Shown here piece by piece: positions 1-11,369 of a stretch of DNA of 64,000 nucleotides. Source of the DNA: Rhodamnia argentea (taxonomy: Eukaryota > Streptophyta > Magnoliopsida > Myrtales > Myrtaceae); NCBI RefSeq assembly GCF_020921035.1, contig NC_063153.1:16864001-16928000 (forward strand), given 5' to 3'. A model generated the notes under the pieces. It ran no database searches and was not told where the DNA came from. It was given only the letters and a program-made list of their open reading frames with translations. Made by a program: the position numbers and the translations under genes. Numbering within the stretch: the first letter of the stretch is position 1; each line of letters starts with the position of its first letter.

Positions 1-250
1 AATTACCAACCCAAAAAAAAAAAAAAAATCCCGAGCCTATTCCGGGGCGATCAATTCATCCTAAACCATTTGATTGCGTCAATTTAATTATAGACCTTTT
101 GATTATTCATCGATTTAGTCACAAATCTTTCAATATTGTACCAATTTAGTCATTCCGATCAATTTTGACAGAAAATCCACGTGTCGGTTAATCAAGATCG
201 GCCGTCTTAAGTGGCATGGCCGGTATCGACGTGAATAATTTTTTTCTTTT
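1..250. repeat. MITE-like repeat fragment
   Basis: AT-rich non-coding DNA with the recurring phrase style 'tttagtcac...tttagtcatt', followed by a GC patch (ggccgtcttaagtggcatggc). The same arrangement recurs at about 11,120-11,340, so this is a member of a dispersed non-autonomous repeat family. No coding content is visible. Its termini lie off the left edge or are not clear, so the superfamily is not assigned. Confidence 0.45.
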
Positions 251-1317
251 TTTTGTAAGTTTTGTCAGTTGTGATCATTGCCACATTATGTGGTGGATCG
301 TATACTTCTTAATTCTTACGGCTCCTTCTAATTTAAAAAAAAAAAAAAAAAAAAGAAGATGGCAAGCATATCCCCCTTTATGAGCGCATTTATTAGCTTT
401 TTAATTTCATCAGCCAACTGTCGATGGCGATTTTTTTGATGAACTTCCCACATGGACAACATGAGCTGTCCCACATTGGGAGCACAACCAGACAGTGTTT
501 TGGCCCCTCATCACGCGGCTCAAAACTAAATGCAATTGTGACGTCATCAGCCCATTATATATTTTCTATATATTTCATGTAGGTGGGAAACAGGGAATTA
601 ATGTTCTCCGATCCCCCTACCCTACCTCATCTCATGCACATGAAGCTGGTCAGCGTGGACCGACCGACCGACCGTTCTTAGGTTTCACTATGAATAGGAG
701 TTGGCAAATTAAGGCACGCAGAACGTATGGCCCATAAAGTAATAAGGCCATGCTTGACCTTTGTTCTTATCATTAGAACGTACGATCCGACTCAAAATCG
801 ATCCGACACACCTATTTAATGGGTCCAATTATTAGGTTATTCCTGAAGATAGGGAGTGTTTGTCGAGTGAAAAGTGCAGTTATCATGCAAAATTGTCATT
901 TTCTATTGTCATTTTCACAAACAATTCGGAGAATGAAATTCAAATGATTCGTCCCTCGCTTTTGTCTAATTATCCAATATTCATTTTCCGGATCGTTGAG
1001 TTCCCATCTATCTTATTCTTGGTCATCAGTAATTCATAATTGACGGTAGATTTGTCATGTCAAAAAGGTTGTCTTTCGCAAGACGCGGGGTTCCGTGAGC
1101 TAATTAAAAGGGTATTTAAACGGTGGGTAAGACACAAAAACCCTAACAACTTTTGCCACCTTAATCTCCAACTTAATTTTGCAAAACGAATTGTTATGTA
1201 TCTCTTTTATTCTAACGCAATGGTGAGAAAAGAATGCATGGTACGGATGCAATTTGGCTGCCCTTTTGACCCCGGGTCTCCTATCAAGTAAGTTGTCATG
1301 ATTTTTATCCGAAGCGA
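251..1317. other. intergenic, no gene seen
   Basis: AT-rich sequence with homopolymer runs (A-run near 334-354). The short open frames here match no family and look like chance. No splice-supported coding segment was seen. Confidence 0.5.
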
Positions 1318-1534
1318 ATGACTGGGGTTCCAACCCTTAAGGCATTTTCACCGTTTGCTGAGGAATTGGAAGATTGTCAACTCGAGAAGTGGAGATCACC
1401 CGTTCGAGTCCCATCAATTACATGCGATTGCCGTAAGCCAGGGTTACGTACACAAGAGCCACGCACGCAAGCCAAACGCCTAGAATTACCGATTAAAGTA
1501 ATCGGATCTCCACGTTGGCGCTCTTGTATTATAA
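1318..1534 (+). repeat. possible SINE-like segment with a B-box-like motif
   Basis: Around 1,401-1,412 lies cgttcgagtccc, a good match to the RNA polymerase III B box found in tRNA genes and tRNA-derived SINEs. A clear A box at the right spacing, a cloverleaf and a poly-A tail were not convincingly found, so this is a tentative call. The segment runs into a CAGAGA microsatellite. Confidence 0.25.
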
Positions 1535-1569
1535 AGAGACAGAGACAGAGACAGAGAGAGACAGAGAGG
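1535..1569. repeat. CAGAGA-type microsatellite
   Basis: Simple purine-rich repeat of agagac/agagag units. Confidence 0.85.
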
Positions 1570-1944
1570 GTCATATTTGATATTCCCAATTTCCTTTTTA
1601 CTCAATTGTAATGGTCGAGGAAGTCCATTAATTTGTTCAAATAATTAGAAAAAAGTTTAAAATTCAACTGAAAAAAGAAGAAAAACTCTCAACTGTTTAA
1701 AAAGCAAAAGAATGTTTCATGGTACTCGGGTACATATTAAAAAAAAAAACTTGCAAAATCTTAGCTCCGACAAATGAAAAGATTAAATGATAAAATAAAT
1801 TTACAAAAAAATTAGGCCAATGGCTCATCGCGGCCCGGGGGTTAGGGGACGTGCATGGCAACACTTGTACTTCAAAAATCAACTTCCGGCGAGAAGTTGA
1901 TTTTTCTACTTCTACTCATAAGCAAAAGTCGATATTTTTACTTT

Positions 1945-2645
1945 TACTCTAGAAGTCGATTTTTAATCGGAGAAATTCGTTTGGTAACGGTTGAAAATTT
2001 CCACTTCTGAAATATTATTAACACAAAATCTTCTACGAAAAATCATTATCGGCTATCGAAAAATTTCTATTTCATTTTTAATTTTTTTGAATTAGTAATT
2101 TTTATTATTAAAAAATATAATTTACTTTTTAAAAATATTTTTTTTTTATTTTAACTCCAACAGTTGGAGACGGCGACTCGGCGGCTACGGTGATCAACGG
2201 TGGTCGACGGCGAAGGTTGGCGATAGACCACCAACGATGCCGCGATGGTCCGTGGTGGGCGACAGTGGTTGCGGCGATGGTGACGCGGTGGATAGCAGTG
2301 GGCGGTGGCGGCTAGCGGAGGGCAATGTTCGGTAGTGGCCGGTAAAGATTGGCGGGTGGCCAAAGATGGTGGAGGCTTGGTTAGGAACTTAGGAGAGAGA
2401 GGCGTTGAGAATGAAAAGAGGACAAATTGAGAGAGATATTGATGTTGAGATATTTTTATTTCTTAAAGAGAAGTAAAGTTTTTGAAAAAAAAAAGAGAAG
2501 TGATATTTTTTAACTTTTGAAATTGGCTCAAAAACAACTTCAAAAGTAAAAATTTGCTTCAGAAGTAGAAATGTAATGTTGCATAATCAAATGAATTTCT
2601 ACTTCATAAGTTGAATTACCAAACGGATTTCTTCTCTAGAAACAC
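1945..2645. mobile_element. TIR element with GC-rich core
   Basis: The left arm (about 1,945-2,000, containing gaaattcgtttggtaac) and the right arm (about 2,590-2,645, containing ttaccaaacggatttcttc) are imperfect inverted repeats. Between them lies a GC-rich core (about 2,150-2,370) made of gtggcggcg-like words in AT-rich surroundings. This is the design of a non-autonomous DNA transposon. No transposase is present and the exact ends are approximate. Reading the core as protein gives low-complexity frames only. Confidence 0.5.
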
Positions 2646-2814
2646 TTATGTAGTATAAATTCATTTCCACACATGGAACTTTTTTCTAGTGCATTTGTAT
2701 GAAATAATTGTTATCATATATTGAAACTTGATGAAACAAATAGTATATTTATGCTTCAGTGAGACAAAATGAGCATGGACAACGTGCATTATAAAAAATA
2801 ATAATAATAATTGT

Positions 2815-3000
2815 TTGGCCCGATTTGATCATGTATCCCTGGAAACCAAGAACCGAATCGTTCAACCAACGATTTCAACTTCAAGAACCGAAAATCGGAT
2901 CGCCACCCTTTAGAATCGGGAATCGGATCACTAGTTTGGGCGGTTCCCTATTCGATCGGTCCAAATCACTTGTCCCCGGTTCAAAGTCAACCCGAAGTTG
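2815..3000. repeat. GGTTC/GAACC-rich repeat fragment
   Basis: Contains many copies of aaccg, gaatcgg and cggttc words in both orientations, like the subterminal repeats of some plant hAT-type elements. It resembles in style the element at 7,431-7,684 within the kinase gene. Ends are not resolved. Confidence 0.35.
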
Positions 3001-3400
3001 TTTTCACAATTCTCTCCATTAAATGATATTTTCTAGTTTTAGCAGAAAAGTTTAGAAAGTAAAAGTGAGGGTAAGTTTGACCCGCAAGAAGTAAAGAAAA
3101 GAAAAGAAAAAAAGTGATATTTGTGCTTTCTCCGAAGATATTCCATTTGTGGGGCCCACAGTCCTGAGGAATTATTTTCCTTTCTTCCACAGCACGTGAG
3201 AACCGTTTCACACTTCGACCAAGAAAAAAGGTTTCACACTGTCGGACGTGTCATGCACGCGGCCGCGACCGAGAGACGGCAGGCCGGGGGGAGCTTTGAT
3301 CCCTTGATCCGCCACCGCCCATCGCGGAAGATGAACGGGCAAGAAAGAGAAAGATAGAAAGAAAAAAGAAGAAGAAGAGAAATTTATCCCTTTTTTAAAT

Positions 3401-4154
3401 GGAAAATTTCAAAAGAAATTTCAAATATTCTCATTTTATCAAATAAAAACCTGAAGTGAGCTTTATTTTAAATAAAGATCTAAAGTGAACTTTACTTCAA
3501 ATAATGATCTCAAGTATTCTGATTGTGTCAAAAAAAGGCTTGAAGTGCATATTATTTCAACTAATGACCTAAAGTGACTATATTAGTCTAAAAAAATGGT
3601 CTAAGTCATTTTAGTTAGGGATATTTTGATCATTTACTATTTTATTTTATTTTTTCCTTTTTCTATTTTTCAAGAAATTTTGAACACAGGCGAGAGGGTT
3701 TTGACCTCCCACATGTGGCTCCATCTACCCTCGATCCAGTCCCAGTCTAAACCGGCCCTCACCCAAATCTAAGAGAGACGGTCGGGGCCCTCTCCCAACT
3801 CAAATGGGGGCTAGCGACCCCGGTTGATGGGGTCGCCAACGACCCCGAAGGCCAGACCCGGTGGGGCGGTGATGTGTTCTTATTTTTTCTTTTAATTTAA
3901 AATTTTTGTTTTTTTGTTTTAATTTAATTTAATAAAAATTTGGATTAAATTTATATTTTTACCAAAATCCCCTCAATCGGCTTGAAAATTTGGTCGGCCA
4001 GCAAGGCTAGGCCCTTATTTAAAATAATTTAACCATTTTAAGTCCTTTTTTGAGGCAATAATGGCATTTCAAGTTCCTTATTTGAAATAAAGTCAACTTC
4101 AGATCTTTATTTGAGAAAATGAAAATATTTTAGGTTTTTTTTTGAAAATTTTCC
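3401..4154. mobile_element. putative non-autonomous Mutator-like element
   Basis: Inverted arms begin ggaaaatttc at 3,401 and end gaaaattttcc at 4,154. Both arms continue inward with phrases such as 'tcaaataaaaacctgaagtga' and its complement-like partner. The flanks ttttttaaat (3,391-3,400) and ttttttagaa (4,155-4,164) match at 8 of 10 positions, consistent with a 9-10 bp target duplication as expected for Mutator-like elements. The middle (3,690-3,880) is GC-rich. Fragments of this family also lie upstream of the lectin kinase genes at about 21,985, 34,045 and 47,865. Confidence 0.55.
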
Positions 4155-4329
4155 TTTTTTAGAATGAACTTTGTAATTTATATCAACGATGACGTAATAA
4201 CTCAATTAAAATACCTCTGGATCGTCCGGCTCCCACGACACCCGACTCCCAAGTCAACGCATCCCCCCCCTCAAATCCAATCAGAGACTCGCGACTTTCC
4301 GCCAGAAGTATTGTCCGACTTGAAATGAC

Positions 4330-5215
4330 GAAAACGCCACTCCTCCGACGACTTTGCTTCGAAAGTCCCACAACGCCAGCGCTGCTCCACAACAGCGAGG
4401 GAAGTTGTTCATTGCTCTCTCCCTGTCGATTCCTCCAAAACTTCCACTCGACAATCTTCTTCTTCTTCTTTTTCGTTTTCTTGTACTTACGCCGGTCATA
4501 CTTCCCTCTCTCTCTGTCTCTCTGGCGGCCATTTACTGAAGCGAGGCGATTATCCGAAGTTGCAGGCCGAGCATCACTCCATCGCGACCACCCGGTTCGC
4601 GGTAAATTCGGTTTCTGTGATGAGATCGTGGTTTTTGTCCGGTGATCGAGCTCGATTGGATCGGAAATTCTGGCGGTTTAGCTTGCTCTGACTGAGATAT
4701 TGAGTTAATCGGTTTGCTAGCTGAGTGGGCGGCGACCTGTTGCGCACCTTGGTGAGGTCAATCGCCGTGGTCTTTAGGGGTGGGCATGCCTGGAATCTCG
4801 AGGTGAGGAGTGAGAAAACTCGAGTTTTCTCGGACTGCCAGTAGTGTGAAGAGACGGAAGCACTTTGGTAAAGGTTTGGTTTTTCCACCGTGGGGTGGTT
4901 CCGAGGACATTGGATTGCGCGAACTGACTTTGCAAGAATTGATTCTTGTGAGGTTTGAACAAAATCTGGGTGGGTTTACCTCGTTTGGTCTTTGTTTCTC
5001 GTGGTCAGTGCTTGGTCGGATGGAATGACCTTCGAAGGCCACAGAGTTGGCATCTATTACTGAACCACATACAAAGGGATCTCGATCGGCTCTGACGGCT
5101 CCAGTTCCTCCCCATGTCCTGTTCTTAGTGTCGGGCCTGGTAGCTGGAGAGGTTGGTCAATCCTCCCAAGGTTTTAGCTGCCATGACAGATTTTGGAGGT
5201 ACCTGAGAGTTCTAG
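4330..5215 (+). promoter_or_regulatory. presumed 5' UTR/promoter region of the CRCK3-like gene
   Basis: CT-rich leader-like sequence (about 4,390-4,540) followed by mixed sequence up to the ATG at 5,216. Plant 5' UTRs often look like this, and a leader intron cannot be excluded (a gag|gtgagg donor-like site lies near 4,800). Open frames in this stretch match no family and are probably chance. Confidence 0.35.
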
Positions 5216-8200
5216 ATGTCAATTTCAGCATTGACTCTGCTGTTGTTCGCACAATTTCTCAGAGCATCAGCTTCGGGGTTGGTACTTAAGTCAAGCGTTT
5301 GTGGTGCCGATCGAATAGTATATTCAAGCTATCTAGGTCGTGAGTTGTTTTTCATCAATGGGTGTCTAGTCGACAAAATTTTGTTCTGCGAGGCCCTCAA
5401 AATCTGCGGCGCGAAAGATTGCGACTTTGAAGAATGCTGTGGCGTGATTCCATGTCGACTCGACCTTCCACAAGGTGCAGGTGGTGTATAAATTCATTGT
5501 TTACAGGCTTGATTTTTGAAGGTCTATTGAGTGCGGAAGCTTTAGAATTCAAATGTCCATAATCGTGCCAAACCTTTTCTTCTGGCAGCACGTTGGCGTC
5601 TTAGCGGAGGAAGAAAGCTTTTCCAGAAAGAATCAATGGACAAATCTGCAATGAATCGTAAGAGTAATCGGGCAGGGGATAGCATTGACGAAGATCATAA
5701 ATCTCTATCATCCTCCAAAATTTTTGGCATGGCAGTACCGGGAACTTTTGCTGTCTGTTGTGTTTCACTTTGTGCCTGGTTCTATAGGAAAAGGAAGGCA
5801 AATGCTCACACAATGCTTTCAAAGGACCTGAATTCAAGTAAGTACAGCACATCATCATCGGTATATGGACCAAAATTATTGACTTTGGTACTGTTTGTTT
5901 CTTTTTCAATCTTGGTTTCTAACACATCTTTCCTCCCAGTGGATTCAATTTCCTCCTTGGAGAGGAACTCTGTTTCAGAAAAGGTTTATTCCCATGAAAA
6001 GTTCCTGGGCAGTCCAGCTCGGGTGCCCCCTAGTCCAATGAGGGTTCCACAGAGTCCTAGATTTTCAATGTCCTCATCTCCAAGACTCAGTAGACTTGGA
6101 TCGCTGCATCTCAATTTCAATCAGGTCACTAAAGCAACAAACAATTTTTCACCTTCAGTCCGAATAGGGAAGGGAGGCTTTGGGACTGTGTACAGGGCAC
6201 GGCTAGATGATGGTCAGGTGGTTGCCGTAAAAAGAGCAAAGAGGGTGAGTGATTACAACCATAGCCTTTCCTACATAATTATTGCCAGTGTGAAATCTGA
6301 TGAGTCATGAGCGTACGCCTATAAGAATGACTAGCAAATTATATGCTTTAAGTTCCTGTTGGGTACCGTGCTCCAGGTGTAAAGGACTTTTGATGTCATC
6401 ATTTAGAAATAGGCAGTTCTTTTCCTGAGAGGATTATTATAATAGAACAGCTTGTTTTTATGCATGTATGCTTGTCCCAGCAGAAGCAATTGAAATAGAG
6501 ACTAAAAGGAAATTTCGGTTACTGTTTTATTGCCATCTAAATTTTACCTCAAATGAAGTAAAAGACAGATGTTTCTCGCTAAGTGTATGCCTACGGCATT
6601 CCATAACCCCACTTTGTTCTGTTGGATATTTTAATGCTGTCCAACCTGAAACAGTTGGACCCTAAGAGAGAGAGAAGGGGGGAGGCTGGGGGGGGGGCGC
6701 GGAGTGGGGTTGTTTAAGGGGAGGAAGGGTGGGGAGTTTCTTATGGAAGGAAGCGAATAGTATGCCTTCTTTACTGAAAGCAAAGTTCAATATATTCCGC
6801 TTCGGTCTACTTCGACATGGCATTCTTTACTGTTGTCAGACTGATTTAAAGATGGTTTGCCTACCTAAATTGTTTTTCATTTTATTATGCGGACATGAGA
6901 ATATCTCACTTTTTGCAGGAGCATTTTAAGGGTTTGCGAACTGAATTTAGCAGTGAAGTTGAGCTTCTAGCTAAGATTGATCATCGGACTTTGGTGAAGC
7001 TGCTTGGGTATGTTGATAATGGAGACGAACGCTTTATCATCACAGAGTATGTGCCTAATGGTACTCTAAGGGATCATTTGGATGGTAAGATCTCTAAACT
7101 TGAGTTTGGACATGTTTTTCATTTCAAAGGTGATACTTATGCCCGATCCTTGCAGGCCGTCGTGGTAGGATTCTGGATTTTAATCAAAGACTTGAAATCG
7201 CCATTGATATTGCCCATGGCTTGACTTATCTCCATCTATATGCTGGTAATAGATTTGAGCTTACAGTATTTTGATGTTTTTTTTTTTTTTGGTTGAATCT
7301 TTCACCAAGAATGTAGCCAAATGTTTCTTACCCATCTAATTCTGCATGATAAAGATCATCTAAATTTCTCATTCTACTCAATTTGGCAGGCATGGTTGCT
7401 TGGGTACATATAGTTTTGTGAGAGTATAAGTGGCCATGCCTAGACTTGGCCGGTTCCATGGAACCCGGTTCCGGTTCCTAAAAAGGTGGAACCGGAACCG
7501 GCCCTTGAAGAGCCGGTTCCGGTTCCGGGTTTGGAACCGCCGGTTCCTAGGCCCAATAACTCTTTTTTCCAGGGCCTCCTCCCTTTTTTTTTTTTTTTTT
7601 TTTAAAACAGGGTCGGAACCGTGGGCCCGGTCAACGGGCCGGTTCCGGGCCCCGGTTCAATTATGGTCATGTCTAGCCGTGCCATTGTCAAGCAAGTTAT
7701 GAATATGACTTAATCCTCCATGGTGAGTCGGTGTGCAACTATAAACCATGAGGGCAATTTTCAACAAGTTTATCTTTTAATCTTCTCTTCCATTGATTCT
7801 CTATTCTGTTCCCTTTTAGTAGCTGCTAAATGCTACAGACATACTGTTTTTCTTGACTAATGGTCATGATAGGTAGCTGTTCCTTGAAAACCAAAACTTG
7901 TACTTTGAGATATCATCTTTTCATTTGAAGGTAATCCTTCATCCATTCTTGATAGTCGTGTTCACAGTTAAAAGTCCTCTGCACCCCGTACAATGAATGG
8001 GTTTTGCAGAACTTTGCAAGGGCACTTCTGGTGGAGACAACATCCTCTAGAATTAGCCCTTGCTTTGATTTGATTTGTGTCAGATAGCAAAAGGATGCAA
8101 TTCATATAGATGACAATAAACAGATTTGAAAGAGCAAATAGCAATGTAAACATGACCTACGGATTTATCAGCTATTAATGTCTCTACTTGTAGCTGCTGC

Positions 8201-9593
8201 ATATAGGGACAAATTAGGAAGGGAAACAGCATCCTTGCTTTAACCTACTGCATGTAATATTTCTATTTCACCTGGAGGGATGCAAAAGCTGTCAAGGACT
8301 CGGACGGAAAGTGCTGATAGTTTCTGTTCTTCTAGTGCTAATTGCGACTGGCATGAATCTGCAATCTCCGTCATCCTAGCACGGTCACTAATACTATCTT
8401 TAGCCTTCAAATCAATTGTCTCTTCCTCACACTTTTGCATAGAAGATGTAATAACCATAACATGATTCACGCATTGTGATCCTGCTGGCCACTCACAATT
8501 CTTGTTGTTTAATGTCATTCTTTTGTCTTTGCCTTACAATTCAAATCTTGTCTTCTGTTGTCCTTAATAGAAAGGCAAATTATCCATCGCGATGTGAAAT
8601 CATCGAACATCCTTTTGACGGAGACATTGAGGGCTAAGGTAGCTGATTTTGGGTTTGCAAGGCTTGGTGCTGTGGATTCAGATGATTCCCATGTCTCAAC
8701 AAACGTGAAAGGGACTGTTGGTTACCTAGACCCAGAGTACATGAAGACCTACAAGCTTACTACCAAGAGTGATGTGTACTCGTTTGGAGTTTTACTTGTA
8801 GAAATGCTGACGGGCCGTCGTCCTGTTGAACTAAAGCGGCCTTTTGAAGAACGTGTGACACTTATATGGGTATGCTAATCTCACCTTCTAAAATCAAACA
8901 GCTTAGATACTAGAATATTCATCATAATGTGGGAAAACTCGGACCCCATTGCGTGTATGCTTTTTCAATATTGAATAACAGTGAAACCTGCATCGATACA
9001 GAACAGCACCAGTTGATGGATAATAGCTAACATAGGGATAACCATAGTATGAGATGACTCATGATTGAAAAAAATGAAAAAGAAAAAAGAGAACCCATTG
9101 GATTCCCATTGTTTTCATCAACTGCTAAATTGCACCCAAGCTTGGTTAGATAAACCACTACTCGTTAAGCATATCTTCGACTAGATCACATCACTTGTTA
9201 AAAGAAAAGGACAATATCATCATGTCATTATATTCAGGTTGACGCCAGAAAAATGATCATGCTAGCTTGATGCATGGGTGAGAGTAGTTTGTCGGTTACC
9301 TTCATTGACCTAAACTTCTATACTTAATTTAGTGAATTACTAGTTAAGTCAGGAAATCCAACAGACACATATCTGTGCAGGCCTTCAAGAAGTTCGATGA
9401 GGGAGAGGTTGTTGACCTTGTGGATCCAAGATTGGAAGAATCAGTTGATCCTGGGATACTTGGGAGGATCTTTGGGTTGGCCATTCAGTGTGCGGCACCC
9501 ATCCGGGCTGATCGGCCTGATATGAAAGCAGTTGGCGAGCAGTTGTGGGCAATCAGGGCAGACTATGTTAAGACTGCAAGGAGGGGCAACTGA
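5216..9593 (+). CDS. CRCK3: CRCK3-like calmodulin-binding receptor-like kinase (7 exons)
   Basis: Predicted join: 5216-5474, 5589-5837, 5940-6244, 6919-7084, 7156-7245, 8571-8869 and 9381-9593, giving 526 aa (Arabidopsis CRCK3 is about 510 aa). All introns are GT-AG and all phases fit. Exon 1 gives a hydrophobic signal peptide (1-21) and a Cys-rich ectodomain. A transmembrane helix spans about 131-152 (ending FYRKRK). Next comes a Ser/Pro-rich juxtamembrane stretch with four SP sites (S194, S201, S208, S216). The kinase domain has glycine loop GKGGFG (246-251), Lys267 in VAVK, an RD-type HRD (362-364), DFG (382-384) and a [10 protein letters not shown] activation segment. It ends naturally at TGA 9,593. 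In Arabidopsis, CRCK3 is a substrate of MPK4 and is monitored by the NLR SUMM2; the SP cluster fits that, but transfer to this species is inference. Intron 5 holds a DNA-transposon remnant. The start at 5,216 is chosen because it supplies the signal peptide and because the exon 1 phase (1) matches exon 2. Confidence 0.85.
7431..7684. mobile_element. small TIR DNA transposon in the kinase gene intron
   Basis: Ends tggccatgcctagacttggcc (left, 21 nt region starting at 7,431) and the reverse-complement partner tggcacggctagacatgacc (from 7,684) form imperfect inverted repeats. Inside are many ggttcc/ggaacc words in both orientations and a T-run. It is about 254 bp, non-coding and probably hAT-like and non-autonomous. 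A clean 8-bp target duplication is not visible (agtataag versus ttgtcaag), so the insertion is old or the ends are slightly off. Confidence 0.5.
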
Positions 9594-10575
9594 TCAAAAT
9601 GTGGGCAAGTGGGCCTGGTATGAAGCAGTTGGCGCAGTTCATTTATTTACCCTTCTGAAGCTTCACACGGTCTTCACAGGTTTTCTCCCCTTAAGGACTG
9701 CGGTAGTCATTAAATTTGCTATTTGTGTATATGTATTCATTGCAATGTGTATGGCCATTTCAAGGGAAGGAATAGTTCACCTTCTTTTGTGAAAATTTAC
9801 TGTTTGATGACAGAACTTTGCTGCATTAAGTACCGAGCAAACTACGAGGAAACGATAGTAGCTTGCTGCATATGGTCATTGTTTTATTCTACCTTCTTTG
9901 CTCCGTTTTGTTTTCCTTCCTATTGATCGTTCATTCGTTCATCCTTTGCCTAGTTGTCACGTGCCAGCTGTAGTCACCAGTATGCTAACTAATTGGAGAA
10001 GAAAATTATGTTCACGAGTGAGATAAATGCTACCTAGAGTTTCCTGTTTTTTGTCCATTTTAACAACCTGAATGATGGATTTAAGATAACTTTCATATAT
10101 GAATGCGCATCAACCTACTTCTGTGTGTTATGGGCATGTGTTTTACCCGTCCTTAAAGCAAACACAGAAAGTAGAGAAATCATGCTATGCCATTTAAGGA
10201 CTTCTAACATCATGCTGTACAACCTCAGGCCAGTGTCACAGGACAAGACATAGACCCCATTTGGTGTGACTTTGAACACAAAGGCGGATGCGGTAATCAC
10301 GCCCGCGCTCGCCATTATAAAAAAGAAACGAAGGAAAACGTGCAGTACATTGACCGTACATCATAACGATGTATGGAATGTGAAAGGCACTCTACTTTAT
10401 GTCCTAACTGAAGAGACAAACCTTAAAACCCTCTAACTCTTAAATAGGTTGACATGCTTCATAAGAGGCTAATCGAGAAGACAGAATGTCACTTGACGGA
10501 TGGAAAAGGAGAAAAGGGAACAGAGCAATATTCCGTACTTTACTTGCAGAGGAGCGGCTACACGACGATGAATAA
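9594..10575. other. 3' flank of the CRCK3-like gene; no further gene
   Basis: Presumed 3' UTR of the kinase followed by intergenic sequence. The short open frames at 9,723-9,926 (+) and 10,115-10,315 (-) have no recognisable domain. Confidence 0.45.
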
Positions 10576-10579
10576 GAGG

Positions 10580-10850
10580 CAGTTTTCCTTTCTATAAGTA
10601 TCTACACAACAGGAAACTAGCTAAAGTTTGCTGCATAAAATGCTGAATGTAGGAGCTCTCTGCATCTTTAGCATCTCAGTCACAGTAAACGTATTCTATT
10701 TCTCGCCCACCATGATAGTGCAAGTCCAAAACTTCCTGTTTATACAGTCTGCCCACAAATAGATCCAACCGGTCGCTTTCGTGACGCTCAATTAGTAGCA
10801 AGGCAAAGGGCCAATTTTCCGAGGTTTGCAGCTTTCAAATTCGATTAGAG
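10580..10850 (-). pseudogene. diverged relic of a CLC gene 3' UTR
   Basis: This segment aligns by eye with the 3' UTR region of the CLC genes in the array (for example 52,010-52,260). Shared landmarks in the same order are 'gaggaaact(a)', 'tttagcatctcagtcacag', 'ccaccatgat / ccgccatgat', 'aaacttcc(t/c)gt', 'cccacaaata', 'gctcgatta / gctcaatta' and 'aaagggccaattttcc'. It is clearly more diverged than the copies inside the array and no coding exon is left. I infer an older CLC copy, in the same orientation, beside the CRCK3-like gene. Confidence 0.65.
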
Positions 10851-11119
10851 ACCCCTCATGTTTTTTATGGTGTTTATGCCTGGTAAATTTCTGCTTCACC
10901 AGGTGCATTGATGGGCATTCATCTGCCTATATAGAATCGACGCAAGCGGGCTTTTCCAAAGTGAAATAAACGAAAGTTGAAGACCTTACCCAAGACATAT
11001 TCCTTCTATTTATTAAGCTTTTCACGCAGATTGATTGTTGGATTTTGATCTTCAGGATCTCTCCTTTGTCTTGTCTCGGTATGTTTTCCAAGTTGCTTCT
11101 TGTTTGGATCCCTTTATCA

Positions 11120-11345
11120 AATGCAGGTAAATTGTCATAAAAGTCCTAAACCTTTCACACTTTTACCAATTCAGTTCCCAACCTTTTAAGTTTTGCTGAT
11201 TTAATCCTAAACCTTTTCATCTTTTGTCTATTTAATCCTAATGACCAGAAATCTTTGATGTGGACAATGGCCGTCCTACATAGCATTGTCGGTGCTGATA
11301 TAAACAATTTTTAATAATTTCATAAAAAATCATTTATTTATTTAT
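11120..11345. repeat. MITE-like repeat (same family as the window start)
   Basis: Recurring 'tttaatcctaa' and 'cctaaaccttt' phrases followed by 'gtggacaatggccgtcctac...gctgatataaacaattttt'. This is parallel in order to the segment at 1-250. Non-coding. Confidence 0.45.
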
Positions 11346-11369
11346 TTTCTCTTCTTTTTTTTCTTTCAG

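Noticed and set aside
1318..1534. A tRNA gene at the B-box-like motif
   Set aside because: No cloverleaf or A box could be drawn; at most it is SINE-like.
5636..6310. Single 224-codon frame taken as the kinase N terminus
   Set aside because: It reads through a likely 102-nt intron and past the donor at 6,245, and misses the upstream signal-peptide exon.
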